A stretch of 53,667 nucleotides of DNA from Desulfobacterales bacterium (GTDB lineage Bacteria > Desulfobacterota > Desulfobacteria > Desulfobacterales > JAHEIW01): contig CP070746.1 of the NCBI GenBank assembly GCA_020348305.1, forward strand, positions 5,972,511 through 6,026,177. The letters are read 5' to 3'. The notes beneath the pieces are model-generated. The model was given only the letters and a program-made list of their open reading frames with translations, ran no database searches and had not been told where the DNA came from. Below are positions 1 through 8,368 of this stretch, piece by piece. Numbering within the stretch: position 1 is the first letter of the stretch; the number at the start of each line of letters is the position of its first letter. Position numbers and translations under genes: made by a program.

Positions 1-143
1 AGTCTGGGCAGCAAATTACCGCAAATTGGAAAAATTCAAAAGCACATACTAGGTCCATAAGCTCTGGTATTGTTGTCACATTAAAATAGGCGCACAAAAT
101 AGAAATATAGAACGGACGTCCCTTTACTTTCCGCACCCTAATA

Positions 144-1004
144 TTAATCTGTCACGGATGTTGCCTTATTCTTACTGGCGACGAAACCCAAATACTGCTG
201 GGCCATTAAGGTCAGGTAAGGGGGCGCAAAAGCGACGCCGTATACAATCAGTAATGTCGAATCACCGACATTCAGGGCAAACAACGTGAAAAAAAATAGT
301 GCACCTATAAAGCGCAACAAAAGTGTCTTTCTCTTCACACGCGTTCCGGTGCGATGTTTCAGAATAGCGTAAACCAAAAAAAGCGACAAAGCCCACGAGC
401 ACCCGGCCGCAAGCCTTGGGTCAACGGCAATTTTTATCCATCGAAACGCACCCCACCACGTGATCAGGAGCAACAAGTGAGTTCCAATGACGGGAAACAC
501 CAGAATTTGCAGATTAAGCCGTTTCGTAGCATTTCGTCGTCTTCCCTCTTCAAAAAGCAAAATGCACAGCAAGGCAAAAAAGGCCCAACCGAGAATCCCG
601 ATGATGGGTACATCGAAAATCCCGGCCTGATTCCATGACCATAGGCCGGTGTGCACGCCCACCGGTTCGATAAGCGAAGCGTCAGTCAATACGATGGCTG
701 CAGCAGCAAGTGGTAGGAGCCTGTGGCCGGGCCGCAATAGTTGAGATGCCAAATCCCATGCAGAGTGGACAATAATGGGCCAGATGACAATGACTAGCAC
801 AGGCACATGGGCCAGCAATAGACTCCAGTTGGAACTATAGCCATAGAATTCGTACAGGAGAATGCAGCTTTCTTCGGCAATCCAGCTTGCAGCGGAAACA
901 AGGACAATCCTGATAAGAAAGTGTCCCCTTTCGGGTTGTCCCAGTGTGTGGCTGACAACATAGATAGCAATAATTGAGAGCGCAGCCAGTTCCATGAATA
1001 GCAT
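144..1004 (-). CDS. CruF-like carotenoid biosynthesis integral membrane protein
   Basis: A polytopic membrane protein of 286 residues. It resembles the carotenoid biosynthesis family (DUF422) that includes CruF, the carotenoid hydratase of bacteria and haloarchaea. Visible family features are a conserved EP at residues 113-114 followed by an LWSW motif at 121-124, then VPIIGILGW at 132-140, with hydrophobic segments around 5-20, 64-80, 97-110 and 137-150. An upstream in-frame ATG would give 316 residues but would overlap the UbiA gene by 88 nt. I chose the ATG at 1004, which lies two bases after the UbiA stop and suggests translational coupling. The pairing with a UbiA prenyltransferase mirrors haloarchaeal lycopene elongase plus CruF. 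The membership call rests on motif recall, so hydratase activity is inferred and other DUF422 functions are possible. Confidence 0.68.
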   Translation of the reverse strand: MLFMELAALSIIAIYVVSHTLGQPERGHFLIRIVLVSAASWIAEESCILLYEFYGYSSNWSLLLAHVPVLVIVIWPIIVHSAWDLASQLLRPGHRLLPLAAAAIVLTDASLIEPVGVHTGLWSWNQAGIFDVPIIGILGWAFFALLCILLFEEGRRRNATKRLNLQILVFPVIGTHLLLLITWWGAFRWIKIAVDPRLAAGCSWALSLFLVYAILKHRTGTRVKRKTLLLRFIGALFFFTLFALNVGDSTLLIVYGVAFAPPYLTLMAQQYLGFVASKNKATSVTD

Positions 1005-1006
1005 GC

Positions 1007-1951
1007 TCACAATCCTACCCCTGGCAGGCCGGCGATGACCCACATGTGATAGATGAGCAGCATGGCCACTCCCATCCATGTAATCCTGATACAATCCTTC
1101 GCAGAAATACCTCGGCGCAGGGCATGTTTGTACACCACCAGCTGAAGAAACGGCGCAGCTATCATGATGAAAATGCGCCAGGGAACGAAATCAAACAGAT
1201 AGCCAATGGCAAGGACTGCCATGGAAGCGAAGATGAGACCATCGACAATGTAAATTGCCGTGCGTTTTCCATGTACAACGGGATAGGTGCGAATACCAGC
1301 CAGGGCATCGCCTTTCACATCCCGCAGGTCGTATATTACCTCGTAACTTATTTCAAACAGAAAGAAAAAGACAGCCGCAAAGACCACCGTCTCCCAAGTA
1401 ATCCCTGGTGGAAAACTATGGGATCGGTTTCCCCACCACCCAGTGGCAAGTGGATACCCGAATACGGTAATCAAAAAGCCAACCGCCGAGGCGTTGTTTT
1501 TCCAAAAATAGAGCTGCTTCAGCCGGCGCCTTCCAGGCAGAAGCGGCCAGTTATAAAAAGCACCCAGCAAGTGGCATGCAATCCTGAGACCGGTTATTGC
1601 TGGGTTCAAAAAGTGCACAACGACAAGGGAAACAAGCAAAAGCATCAAAGCTATCCTTAGCAGCAGTCGGCGGTTCCGATCAACAAATCCGGTCTCGATG
1701 ATTATATTGGCTTTGTCTTCTTCAAGGTCGACAGTCCGGTTGATCAGGTTGACTATAAACCAGTCCAACGCACAGACAGCCGTAAGAAGCCACGGATACA
1801 CACCGGTAAGCAACCAGCCAAAAGTAAACACTCCCAAAGCCGCAATTGCAGTGATGTGAAGTCGGCTAATATCAGCAAACGTGCGCCAAATTCGTTTTTT
1901 TTCTACGGTGTCTGGTTTGCGGTCAACCGAAATCCTTGCTGTTGACGTCAT
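1007..1951 (-). CDS. UbiA-superfamily prenyltransferase (possible lycopene elongase type)
   Basis: An integral membrane prenyltransferase of 314 residues. Both Asp-rich motifs of the UbiA superfamily are visible: NRTVDLEED at residues 71-79 (NxxxDxxxD) and DLRDVKGD at 208-215, followed by the usual RTYPV segment. These bind Mg2+ and the prenyl diphosphate. Eight or nine hydrophobic helices fit the fold. The ATG at 1951 is preceded by a modest AG-rich stretch (AGAGAG). It is the first gene of a two-gene unit with the CruF-like gene two bases downstream, which favours a carotenoid-modifying role such as addition of C5 units to lycopene. Menaquinone, heme or archaeal-lipid type UbiA enzymes share the same motifs, so the substrate is uncertain. 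No other quinone or carotenoid gene lies nearby. Confidence 0.85.
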   Translation of the reverse strand: MTSTARISVDRKPDTVEKKRIWRTFADISRLHITAIAALGVFTFGWLLTGVYPWLLTAVCALDWFIVNLINRTVDLEEDKANIIIETGFVDRNRRLLLRIALMLLLVSLVVVHFLNPAITGLRIACHLLGAFYNWPLLPGRRRLKQLYFWKNNASAVGFLITVFGYPLATGWWGNRSHSFPPGITWETVVFAAVFFFLFEISYEVIYDLRDVKGDALAGIRTYPVVHGKRTAIYIVDGLIFASMAVLAIGYLFDFVPWRIFIMIAAPFLQLVVYKHALRRGISAKDCIRITWMGVAMLLIYHMWVIAGLPGVGL

Positions 1952-2260
1952 CTGGGTTGTCTCTCTTCTTATAGCATGACGCAGTCATAAAAGGCGGCAA
2001 TCAAAGCAAAATCATTTCTTTTCAACGCATTCCCTGGATCTTTGAACAACGCTGCCAGATCTTAAATATTAAAATTCATTTTGGATTTTTTAGCATATTA
2101 GGATTTCTGAAATCAACAAGATTGAGTTTTGCTCACTTTTTCTTCTCTTTTTTTGCCATTGACATACTGTTGGGGTATCTGTATTTAGCGTAGGTTGTAA
2201 TTTTGGGTAGCGCCTGACGAATAGAATTTGGTGTTGCGTTTTATCTTGTGATGTCTTTTT

Positions 2261-2452
2261 GTGGAAACCGATATGTCCGCCTCCTTGCTTTCCGGACTTA
2301 AAGGAGATGCCATCCGCGCCCAAAGCCCCCTGAACCGTGCGACGCGTCCCGAAGAAGTTGCCCGGGTGGTGCTGTTTCTGGCAACCGAAGGCACAGCCTA
2401 TCTTACAGGCTGCATCATTGACGTTAACGGTGCCTCCTATCTGCGGACCTAG
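2261..2452 (+). pseudogene. 5'-truncated short-chain dehydrogenase (C-terminal remnant)
   Basis: The reading frame encodes only the last ~63 residues of a FabG-like SDR. It begins in a [13 protein letters not shown] stretch, continues through [16 protein letters not shown] and ends in the family's C-terminal GxxxDVNGA signature. The Rossmann fold, catalytic Ser and YxxxK are absent, and upstream DNA is AT-rich with no SDR-like translation in any frame I checked. I read it as a deletion remnant. The breakpoint lies around 2250-2261. It may once have been co-transcribed with the MFS gene that starts about 115 nt downstream. Confidence 0.75.
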
Positions 2453-2567
2453 GCTCCGGTTTTCTGATCTCTCGTTAAATTTCCAGATACCCGCCTCGAT
2501 TTATCTTTACCGATGCATTTTAAAATGTTAGAGGAGCGGGGTCAAAAAATCCTGATGTCGGAAACCC

Positions 2568-3848
2568 ATGACCACAAGCACCCAAATCAACAAGAAAGCG
2601 ATTTTCGCTCTATTCCTGATTCACTTTTTCGGCGATTTTTTCCAGTCCTTTGTCCGGCCTCTTCTTCCGGTGCTGGCGGAAAAATTCAGCTTGAACCTGA
2701 CCCAGGTGGGTTTGATTACCGGGATCAGCACATTCATGGCCTTTTTGATTCAGCCCATCTTCGGCTATCTAGCCGACCGCTATAAAACCAGGATGATTCT
2801 TCTGATCGGATCGCTCGTGGGGGCGGTCTGCATCCCCCAGGTGGGGATTGCTCCTTATTTCGGGGCGGTCCTGCTGTTGATCGCTCTGGGTTCCATCGGC
2901 TCTGCCATATACCACCCCACCGCGGCCGGAATGGTTTCGGTTTACGCCGGCCGACGTACCGGGCTGAGCATGTCGCTTTTCGGCCTGGGGGGTACGCTGG
3001 GGTTTACTATGGGACCCATTGTGTTTGCAGGGTACGTAACCCTTCTAGGATTGCATCGTCTACCGATCATGACCCTTCCGGGACTATTTGTCTTTGGGAT
3101 CCTCTTTATCCTGATACCGGCTTCTGATGATGCCAGTCATGCACACAGGGATCTCATCGGATCTCTGCGGGAGAGCATCGGTGAAGTATGGAAACCGATT
3201 ATGCTGATTTGGTCGATCGCTGTTTCCAGGGCCTTTGTGGAGCAGGCCGTTCTCACCTTTATACCGGTGCTTACGGCCTCCGAGGGGCATTCGTTGGTGT
3301 CGGTGGGCAGTATCGTTTCCCTATTTACAGTGGGGGGGTCTGTCAGTGCCATCGTCTGCGGTCACCTGGTGGATCGCATCGGTTTCAGGCCCATCTACTT
3401 TTTTTCCTTTGCCCTGTCCTCTCCTTGCATTTTTGTGTTCATTCACGAAACCGGTTGGCTGCTGTATCCAATCGCATTTCTGTCCGGATTTCTGCTTCTG
3501 GCCACCCTGTTTCCTGCATTGGCCCTGGCCCAGCAGGTTGCCCCCAAGGGGCGTTCCCTGGTATCCAGCATCGTCATGGGCCTGACCCTGGGAACTGCTG
3601 GGGTTCTGATGCCCCTTGCAGGCAGGATGGCCGATGCTTTCGGCATCCGAACGATCTTAAGCTGTATCGCTTTTATCCCCATGGCAGCACTGCTTTTGAT
3701 CCGCTATTTGCCCGAACCCGGGAAAAATCAAAAGGGACAAGGCGCAAGGCCCCCCGTTGAATCCACCTTCGGTGGGTTCGCATTGCGAAATTCAACGGGG
3801 CAGGCAAGGCGCAAGGTTAAATACAAAAACAAATTAAATTTCAAATAA
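2568..3848 (+). CDS. MFS transporter, fosmidomycin-resistance (Fsr) type
   Basis: A 426-residue major facilitator with about 12 hydrophobic segments. It carries the inter-helix 2/3 loop motif [10 protein letters not shown] in the first half and a related [11 protein letters not shown] loop in the second half. The [18 protein letters not shown] start and the IYHPTAAGM segment resemble fosmidomycin-resistance family efflux carriers. The substrate cannot be told from sequence and drug or metabolite export is the family role. The ATG at 2568 fits the normal N-terminus. The last ~35 residues, after LPEPGK, are hydrophilic and unlike the family. They are encoded by an inserted palindromic repeat (3738-3816) that has replaced the original stop region, so the natural protein was probably near 390 residues. 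Confidence 0.82.
   Translation: MTTSTQINKKAIFALFLIHFFGDFFQSFVRPLLPVLAEKFSLNLTQVGLITGISTFMAFLIQPIFGYLADRYKTRMILLIGSLVGAVCIPQVGIAPYFGAVLLLIALGSIGSAIYHPTAAGMVSVYAGRRTGLSMSLFGLGGTLGFTMGPIVFAGYVTLLGLHRLPIMTLPGLFVFGILFILIPASDDASHAHRDLIGSLRESIGEVWKPIMLIWSIAVSRAFVEQAVLTFIPVLTASEGHSLVSVGSIVSLFTVGGSVSAIVCGHLVDRIGFRPIYFFSFALSSPCIFVFIHETGWLLYPIAFLSGFLLLATLFPALALAQQVAPKGRSLVSSIVMGLTLGTAGVLMPLAGRMADAFGIRTILSCIAFIPMAALLLIRYLPEPGKNQKGQGARPPVESTFGGFALRNSTGQARRKVKYKNKLNFK
3738..3816. repeat. Palindromic element predicted to form a three-way junction, flanked by 12-bp direct repeats
   Basis: An outer perfect 11-bp inverted repeat, CCCCGTTGAAT at 3752-3762 and its complement at 3790-3800, encloses two consecutive 5-bp hairpins with 3-nt loops. 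These are CCACC/GGTGG at 3763-3775 and TTCGC/GCGAA at 3777-3789, separated by one base. The result is an almost gap-free T-shaped fold. The 12-bp direct repeat CAAGGCGCAAGG flanks it at 3738-3749 and 3805-3816. There is no ORF of its own. It sits in the 3' end of the MFS gene and extends that reading frame. It is probably a small non-autonomous repeat (MITE or REP-like). Confidence 0.75.
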
Positions 3849-4075
3849 GTAAAAAGGCTCAAAGCTTGAATTGGTGTGTCAAGATCAAATGAGTAAGTAC
3901 TTTGAGGTCAGGTCAAGATAACGGGTTGAATTTAAGAAGTATATTGTATAAAGAGGCTAAGTAAAAGATGAAAAGTGACAATTTTGAGGTCATAATTCAG
4001 CATATAACTAAATAGCTGCATGGTAAAGATCTGTTGATAATCGAATAGTGCAGATTCATTACAGGAAAGGTTCAA

Positions 4076-5500
4076 ATGAGCAAGACAAGGACAGACAAAA
4101 GACTATTGAAGAACCTGAGATACCTTTTTCATCCTGAGGCGGTTGCCGTCATCGGCGCCTCTGAAAACCCGTCTAAACTCGGTTTTCATGTGATGAAGAG
4201 CCTCACCCAGGGTGCTTTCCCCGGCGCCATCTTTCCCATCAATCCCGGGGCCGAGGCGATCATGGGAATCAGTGCCTACCCCTCTGTTAACGCTGTCCCT
4301 GAACCGATCGACTTGGGCGTCATCGTACTGCCCGCCGAATCGGTTCCGAGCGTCTTCGATGAGTGTATCCGCAAGGGGATCAAGGCCATCGTGCTCATCA
4401 CGGCGGGGTTCAAGGAGATCGAAGACCCTCGCGGAGCCGAGCTTCAGGAAATTCTGGCAGGCCTCGCCAATGAAGCGGGAATCCCGGTGATCGGGCCCAA
4501 TACCTTCGGGATGGCAAACCTCCACCGTGATCTCAATGCCTCCTTTACACCGGAGTTCTCGAGGCTTCCCAAGGGAACGGTCGCTCTGGTAAGTCAAAGC
4601 GGCGGCATCTCCCACCTGATGGCATTTATGGCTATGAGGCAGGATATGGGCATCAGCAAGATCGTCGGCTTGGGAAACCGCTTGAACGTGGACTTCTCGG
4701 ACATGGTCGCCTACCTGATGGATGATTCGGACACCAACGTCATCATGCTCTACCTGGAAGGGCTGGATGATCCTCGCCGATTGATAGAAGCGGTGAGCGT
4801 CCAACGGGGCGTAAAGCCTGTTGTAGCCTACAAAACGGGACGCGCAGAATCCGGGGATCGGGCCTCCCTTTCGCACACCGGCTCCATGGCCGGAAGACAC
4901 GAGGTCTATGACGGCGCTCTGAAGCAGGCGGGTATCCTCTGTTTTGACGATACGCAAGACATGCTGGATGCTGCCCGTGCCTTGGCCATGTGTCCGCCTC
5001 CAGGGCGTGGGCGGATTGGCGTCCTTTCCGGCCAAGCAGGCCCTGCAATGGCGGCCTGTGACGTATGTGAGGCGGAGGGCTTGGAGATCGCAGTCTTCCG
5101 CCCTGAAACACAGACCGTGGTCAATGGTCTCCTGCCCCCTCTCGCCCTGAGAACCAATCCGGTAGATATGGGACCGGCCTGGTACAGCACCTCTGCCATC
5201 ACGGGGGTTGTAAAGGCCGTATTGGAGGATGATGGGGTGGATGGCATCCTCCTATTGATGATGTTTGCCTCCGCCAACAGGGCGGCGGTGGCCGGAATAA
5301 AAGAGTTCCTTCTTGAATGGAAACAGAAGAAACCGGTCGTGAGCTGCCTCATTGCACCGCCTGGAATCTGGGACAGCGAGGTCGCTGATCTTGAAAAGGG
5401 CGGCGCCCTGATAAACCTCCCCACTCCCGAAAGGGCTGCAAAGATCATGGCAGCGCTGTGGCGATATAAGAGAATGTTAGCGGGACTCAAAGATGAATGA
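4076..5500 (+). CDS. ADP-forming acyl-CoA synthetase, alpha-type subunit (CoA-binding / ligase-CoA)
   Basis: A 474-residue protein of the NDP-forming acyl-CoA synthetase (ACD) family, which interconverts acyl-CoA plus ADP and Pi with acid plus ATP. A CoA-binding Rossmann domain (residues ~15-110, with VAVIGASENPSKLG) is followed by two succinyl-CoA-ligase-like domains. The phosphorylated histidine is H267 in SLSHTGSMAG. The ATP-grasp beta part found in fused ~700-residue enzymes is absent, and no beta subunit lies in this window. It is therefore either an orphan alpha subunit with a partner elsewhere or a divergent CoA-binding protein. The ATG at 4076 has a good AGGAAAGG ribosome site. It stands alone, with a small opposite-strand gene downstream. 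Confidence 0.85.
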   Translation: MSKTRTDKRLLKNLRYLFHPEAVAVIGASENPSKLGFHVMKSLTQGAFPGAIFPINPGAEAIMGISAYPSVNAVPEPIDLGVIVLPAESVPSVFDECIRKGIKAIVLITAGFKEIEDPRGAELQEILAGLANEAGIPVIGPNTFGMANLHRDLNASFTPEFSRLPKGTVALVSQSGGISHLMAFMAMRQDMGISKIVGLGNRLNVDFSDMVAYLMDDSDTNVIMLYLEGLDDPRRLIEAVSVQRGVKPVVAYKTGRAESGDRASLSHTGSMAGRHEVYDGALKQAGILCFDDTQDMLDAARALAMCPPPGRGRIGVLSGQAGPAMAACDVCEAEGLEIAVFRPETQTVVNGLLPPLALRTNPVDMGPAWYSTSAITGVVKAVLEDDGVDGILLLMMFASANRAAVAGIKEFLLEWKQKKPVVSCLIAPPGIWDSEVADLEKGGALINLPTPERAAKIMAALWRYKRMLAGLKDE

Positions 5501-5542
5501 GTGTTAGGGATTGAACCATATATCCGGAAGAGCTCGTGTTTT

Positions 5543-5740
5543 TCAATTTTTTCGGGAAATTCCCGGCATATCTTTTTGTGAAGCACCTCCATCTTTTTTT
5601 AATATTTTTAATGCATTTTTAGCTGCCTGAACATGGGGCAAAACAGGATCATTTGTTCGAACAATTATCCGCAATTGCTCAATGGTATATGTCCGGGCCA
5701 TTTGCTGACTCAACTCTTCGATTGGATGATCGAGGGACAC
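5543..5740 (-). CDS. Small hypothetical protein
   Basis: A 65-residue acidic-to-basic soluble protein that I do not recognise. A GTG start at 5740 is preceded about 5 nt away by an AAGGTGG ribosome site, which is the main reason for believing it. The middle reads like a helical protein (TYTIEQLRIIV, then LPHVQAAKNALKIL). There are no cysteines, membrane segments or known motifs. It converges on the CoA-ligase gene with 42 nt between the stops. It could be a regulatory or accessory peptide, and it may not be expressed. Confidence 0.5.
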   Translation of the reverse strand: MSLDHPIEELSQQMARTYTIEQLRIIVRTNDPVLPHVQAAKNALKILKKDGGASQKDMPGISRKN

Positions 5741-6319
5741 AACCCACCTTCAATTCCGAAGTTTGTTTTTTATCGGATTTTCAAAACTTGCTAAAGCCCG
5801 AAGCAAATAATTGTAAATTCTTCTAAGAAGCTTTTTTCGGACTATTCTTGCTCTATCTGAAAAAGTGAGCCACATAAAGTTTATTCATTTCGATGTTAAA
5901 AAGGATCGGTAAGCAGGATGTGAACCTGCACCTTGACTCTGGAAAAATTGGTAACAAATAAATATCAAATGTAACCTGCTCAGTCATTAAGGATGCAGAG
6001 CAATACCTGTGCCAATTCTTGAAATGAATAAAAAAAATAATAATATTAGTATAATAGGATGACTTTGGTGTATGAGGCGAAGATAAAATTGTGAAAAAAA
6101 ATTAATAATTCTCTGAAAAAAAATTCATAATATTGGGGCCGCATGTGATTGAATGCGATGTGAGAGGTGGAAAATATCTGGACAAGAATGAATTTATGAG
6201 ATTCTTTGTTCCATATTCATAGCCAAAATTTAAACTTCCTTTCATTTAAATATTGCGTTACGTTACGCTTCACGGAGCAGGTTTATCAGCACAGAACTTT
6301 AAACAAAAAGGAGGAACTC
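5741..6319. other. AT-rich intergenic region without a supported gene
   Basis: About 580 nt with long A/T runs and frequent stops in all frames. I see no tRNA, no convincing promoter hexamer pair and no strong hairpin. It presumably carries the promoter of the RidA-like gene at its right end, which has a clear AAGGAGG ribosome site at about 6307. Confidence 0.5.
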
Positions 6320-6703
6320 ATGAGTCATGAAATCCTGAAACTAAAAAGCGTCCACCCCACAGTAGGGTATTCGCATGTCGCCAAAGCCGGTAACACCCTT
6401 TATATTGCCGGTCAAGTCGCCCAGGACGTGGAGGGAAATTTGGTTGGCAAAGGCGACTTCGAGGCCCAGGTCCGTCAGGTTTATACAAACCTGCAAAACA
6501 TCATGGAGGAAGCCGGCGGCAGTCTGCAGAGCATTGTAAAAATGAGCACCTTTCTTTCCCATTACAATTACATCGAAACCTATCGAAGCGTGCGAAACGA
6601 GTATTTTTCGGAACCGTATCCACCAAACACCCTATTGATAATAGAGAGTTTAGCACTGCCGGATTACATGATAGAAGTGGAGGCAGTTGCCGTGCTGGAT
6701 TAA
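6320..6703 (+). CDS. RidA/YjgF-family protein lacking the deaminase arginine
   Basis: A 127-residue member of the Rid (YjgF/YER057c/UK114) family. Classic RidA hydrolyses reactive 2-aminoacrylate and other imines as a trimer. The fold signatures are present: LYIAGQVAQD near residues 27-36, then QVRQVYTNLQNIMEEAGGS and the C-terminal IEVEAVAVLD. The arginine that binds the substrate carboxylate in deaminase-active members normally sits in a P-x-R-[ST] block. Here that block reads PPNT, with N103 at the expected place. Imine deaminase activity is therefore doubtful and it probably belongs to a non-RidA Rid subgroup. A longer in-frame start at 6206 exists, but the ATG at 6320 has a perfect AAGGAGG site and gives the family's usual length. 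Confidence 0.88.
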   Translation: MSHEILKLKSVHPTVGYSHVAKAGNTLYIAGQVAQDVEGNLVGKGDFEAQVRQVYTNLQNIMEEAGGSLQSIVKMSTFLSHYNYIETYRSVRNEYFSEPYPPNTLLIIESLALPDYMIEVEAVAVLD

Positions 6704-6855
6704 TTAATGCCCCAATTGGATTCTCTTAAATATCTCAGGCAAACACCATTGCTGACTTATTTGAAGATCGATACCTAATTTATATTTTATGTAATGTTAT
6801 TTCGGAATTACCATATTAGGCATGATAATCAATTCATAAATATAGGAAATTTGGA

Positions 6856-7059
6856 TCACGCTTCCCCCTTTTCTATTGCTTTCCAGCATGACCATTGACA
6901 ATCTTCAGGTTTGAGATCCATCAGCTTGGGATTTTTGCAGCTGATACTCTTCAAAACCTTTTTGCCGCCTTCTTCGTGCCATTCGACTAAAAGCTCGGTA
7001 TCAATTTTCTCTTCCGGGCATGTTACCCGGCACTTTTCCCAGCTGGATTTCCCTTTCAC
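6856..7059 (-). CDS. Small five-cysteine protein (putative metal-binding)
   Basis: A 67-residue soluble protein with cysteines at 10, 14, 41, 54 and 58. They are arranged as two CxxxC pairs around a single Cys, with the last pair inside a DCQWSCW motif. This could bind zinc or an iron-sulfur cluster, but I do not recognise a named family. A TTG start at 7065 is possible but abuts the AGGAGG site with no spacing. The GTG at 7059 lies seven bases beyond it and is preferred. It converges on the RidA-like gene, and its promoter must lie in 7060-7250. Confidence 0.7.
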   Translation of the reverse strand: MKGKSSWEKCRVTCPEEKIDTELLVEWHEEGGKKVLKSISCKNPKLMDLKPEDCQWSCWKAIEKGEA

Positions 7060-7250
7060 GGCCAATCCTCCTCTGTAAATAGAATTTAGTTATCCGTTGC
7101 TCACATCAATCTCCGGGTGCATTATAGAATGTTATGCACTTTCTGCACCCCTTGTATTTTCATTCCTTGCGAGAAAAGTTGCTCTTGTGCCTTTTATGAT
7201 GCAGTTTATTAATCTAGCAGCACATAAACTTGCTTTCGTCATATAATTGC

Positions 7251-7277
7251 TTGACATTATCAAATAATTATTATAAT
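7251..7277 (+). promoter_or_regulatory. Putative sigma-70 promoter of the MarR-GNAT gene
   Basis: TTGACA at 7251-7256 and TATAAT at 7272-7277 are both perfect consensus hexamers but only 15 nt apart, shorter than the usual 17. Shifting to a TAATTT box at 7274 would give 17 nt. The region is very AT-rich, and the gene's ATG is 43 nt downstream with an AAGGAGG ribosome site. Confidence 0.5.
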
Positions 7278-7320
7278 TTATGCTCCAACATGAGATGACA
7301 CTTTATCAAGGAGGATTATT

Positions 7321-8256
7321 ATGACCGAGAATAAACTTCATGAAGGTGTCACCGTGTTTCGCAGGTTCAATCGTTTTTATACCAAACAGATCGGTCTTCT
7401 CGCCCAGGGGCTTTTAAAAACCCGTTTCCCCTTAACCCAAGCACGCATACTTTATGAACTGGCCCAATACGAGCAATCTACAGCCAGCGACCTTATCAAC
7501 GAACTCAGCATCGATCCGGGTTATCTCAGCCGCATCCTGAGCAGTTTCGAAAAAGAGGGCTTACTTCGCAAAGTCCGGTCAAAGTCAGACTCTCGTCAGC
7601 GGATTCTGAAACTCACCACCCAAGGCAAAAAATCTTTTGCGGTGCTCAACGAGCGATCCGGCAAAGAAGCTGAAGCACTGCTGCTTAGCCTGTCCGAGGA
7701 AGATCGTCATCGACTCCTGAATGCAATGCAGACCATCGAGGACATCCTTGGAACCGAATCAGAAACAATGACATCCTATCTGCTTCGACCCCATGAGCCC
7801 GGCGACATCGGCTGGATCATACACCGCCACGGAGTTGTCTATTCGGAAGAATACGGATTTGATGAAACCTTCGAAGCTTTGGTCGCAGAAATCTTGGTGC
7901 AATTCATCCGTAAGCATGATCCGAAGCGGGAACGCATTTGGATCGCTGAACAGGATGGACAGCGGATCGGATCAGTCATGATCGTAGAGGCAGGCGATCA
8001 GGTTGCGCAATTGCGACTACTTTTTGTCGAGCCAAAGGCCAGGGGAAAAGGTATCGGCAAGCGGCTTATCAACGAGTGCATTAACTTTTCAAAACGCAAC
8101 CGCTATCGAAAAATTAAGCTCTGGACGCAGAGCAACTTGCTGGAAGCTCGACATTTATATTCGAAGGCGGGCTTTGAATTGGTTAAGGAATCAGCGCACA
8201 AAAGCTTCGGACATGATTTGATCGCCGAGATCTGGGAGTTGTCGCTGCACGGCTGA
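7321..8256 (+). CDS. MarR-family regulator fused to GNAT N-acetyltransferase
   Basis: A 311-residue two-domain protein. Residues ~5-145 form a MarR winged helix, with the recognition region around SIDPGYLSRILSSFEKEGLL and the wing SKSDSRQRILKLT. Residues ~153-310 form a GNAT acetyltransferase with the acetyl-CoA loop VEPKARGKGIGKRL and the final YSKAGFELVKE segment. Such MarR-GNAT fusions are a known bacterial architecture. The likely role is a regulator whose DNA binding is linked to acetylation of a small molecule or protein. The ATG has a strong AAGGAGG site and an upstream promoter. It is a single gene, so its targets are unknown. Confidence 0.9.
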   Translation: MTENKLHEGVTVFRRFNRFYTKQIGLLAQGLLKTRFPLTQARILYELAQYEQSTASDLINELSIDPGYLSRILSSFEKEGLLRKVRSKSDSRQRILKLTTQGKKSFAVLNERSGKEAEALLLSLSEEDRHRLLNAMQTIEDILGTESETMTSYLLRPHEPGDIGWIIHRHGVVYSEEYGFDETFEALVAEILVQFIRKHDPKRERIWIAEQDGQRIGSVMIVEAGDQVAQLRLLFVEPKARGKGIGKRLINECINFSKRNRYRKIKLWTQSNLLEARHLYSKAGFELVKESAHKSFGHDLIAEIWELSLHG

Positions 8257-8368
8257 ACGAGCACATACGTGAAGGGGGTCATCGTAAGTAATTGATAATT
8301 TGCGAAAAGAGCAAAAAATGAGGTCGATTTTTAGGCTTAGCGCTATCATTTAGGGGAATGTGCATTAT

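Noticed and set aside
3752..3800. Possible integron attC site (GTTGAAT / ATTCAAC ends)
   Set aside because: The ends fit the GTTRRRY and RYYYAAC consensus, but in the wrong order for attC, which starts with RYYYAAC and ends with GTTRRRY. No integrase gene is present.
4103..5035. Long open frame antisense to the CoA-ligase alpha gene
   Set aside because: It is a reverse-strand shadow of a strongly supported gene. It has no ribosome site and an Arg/His/Gly-rich composition with no protein-family features.
5550..5580. GGGAAATTCCC palindrome as a terminator
   Set aside because: The stem is short, lies inside the small minus-strand gene's 3' end and has no clear T-tract at the right distance.
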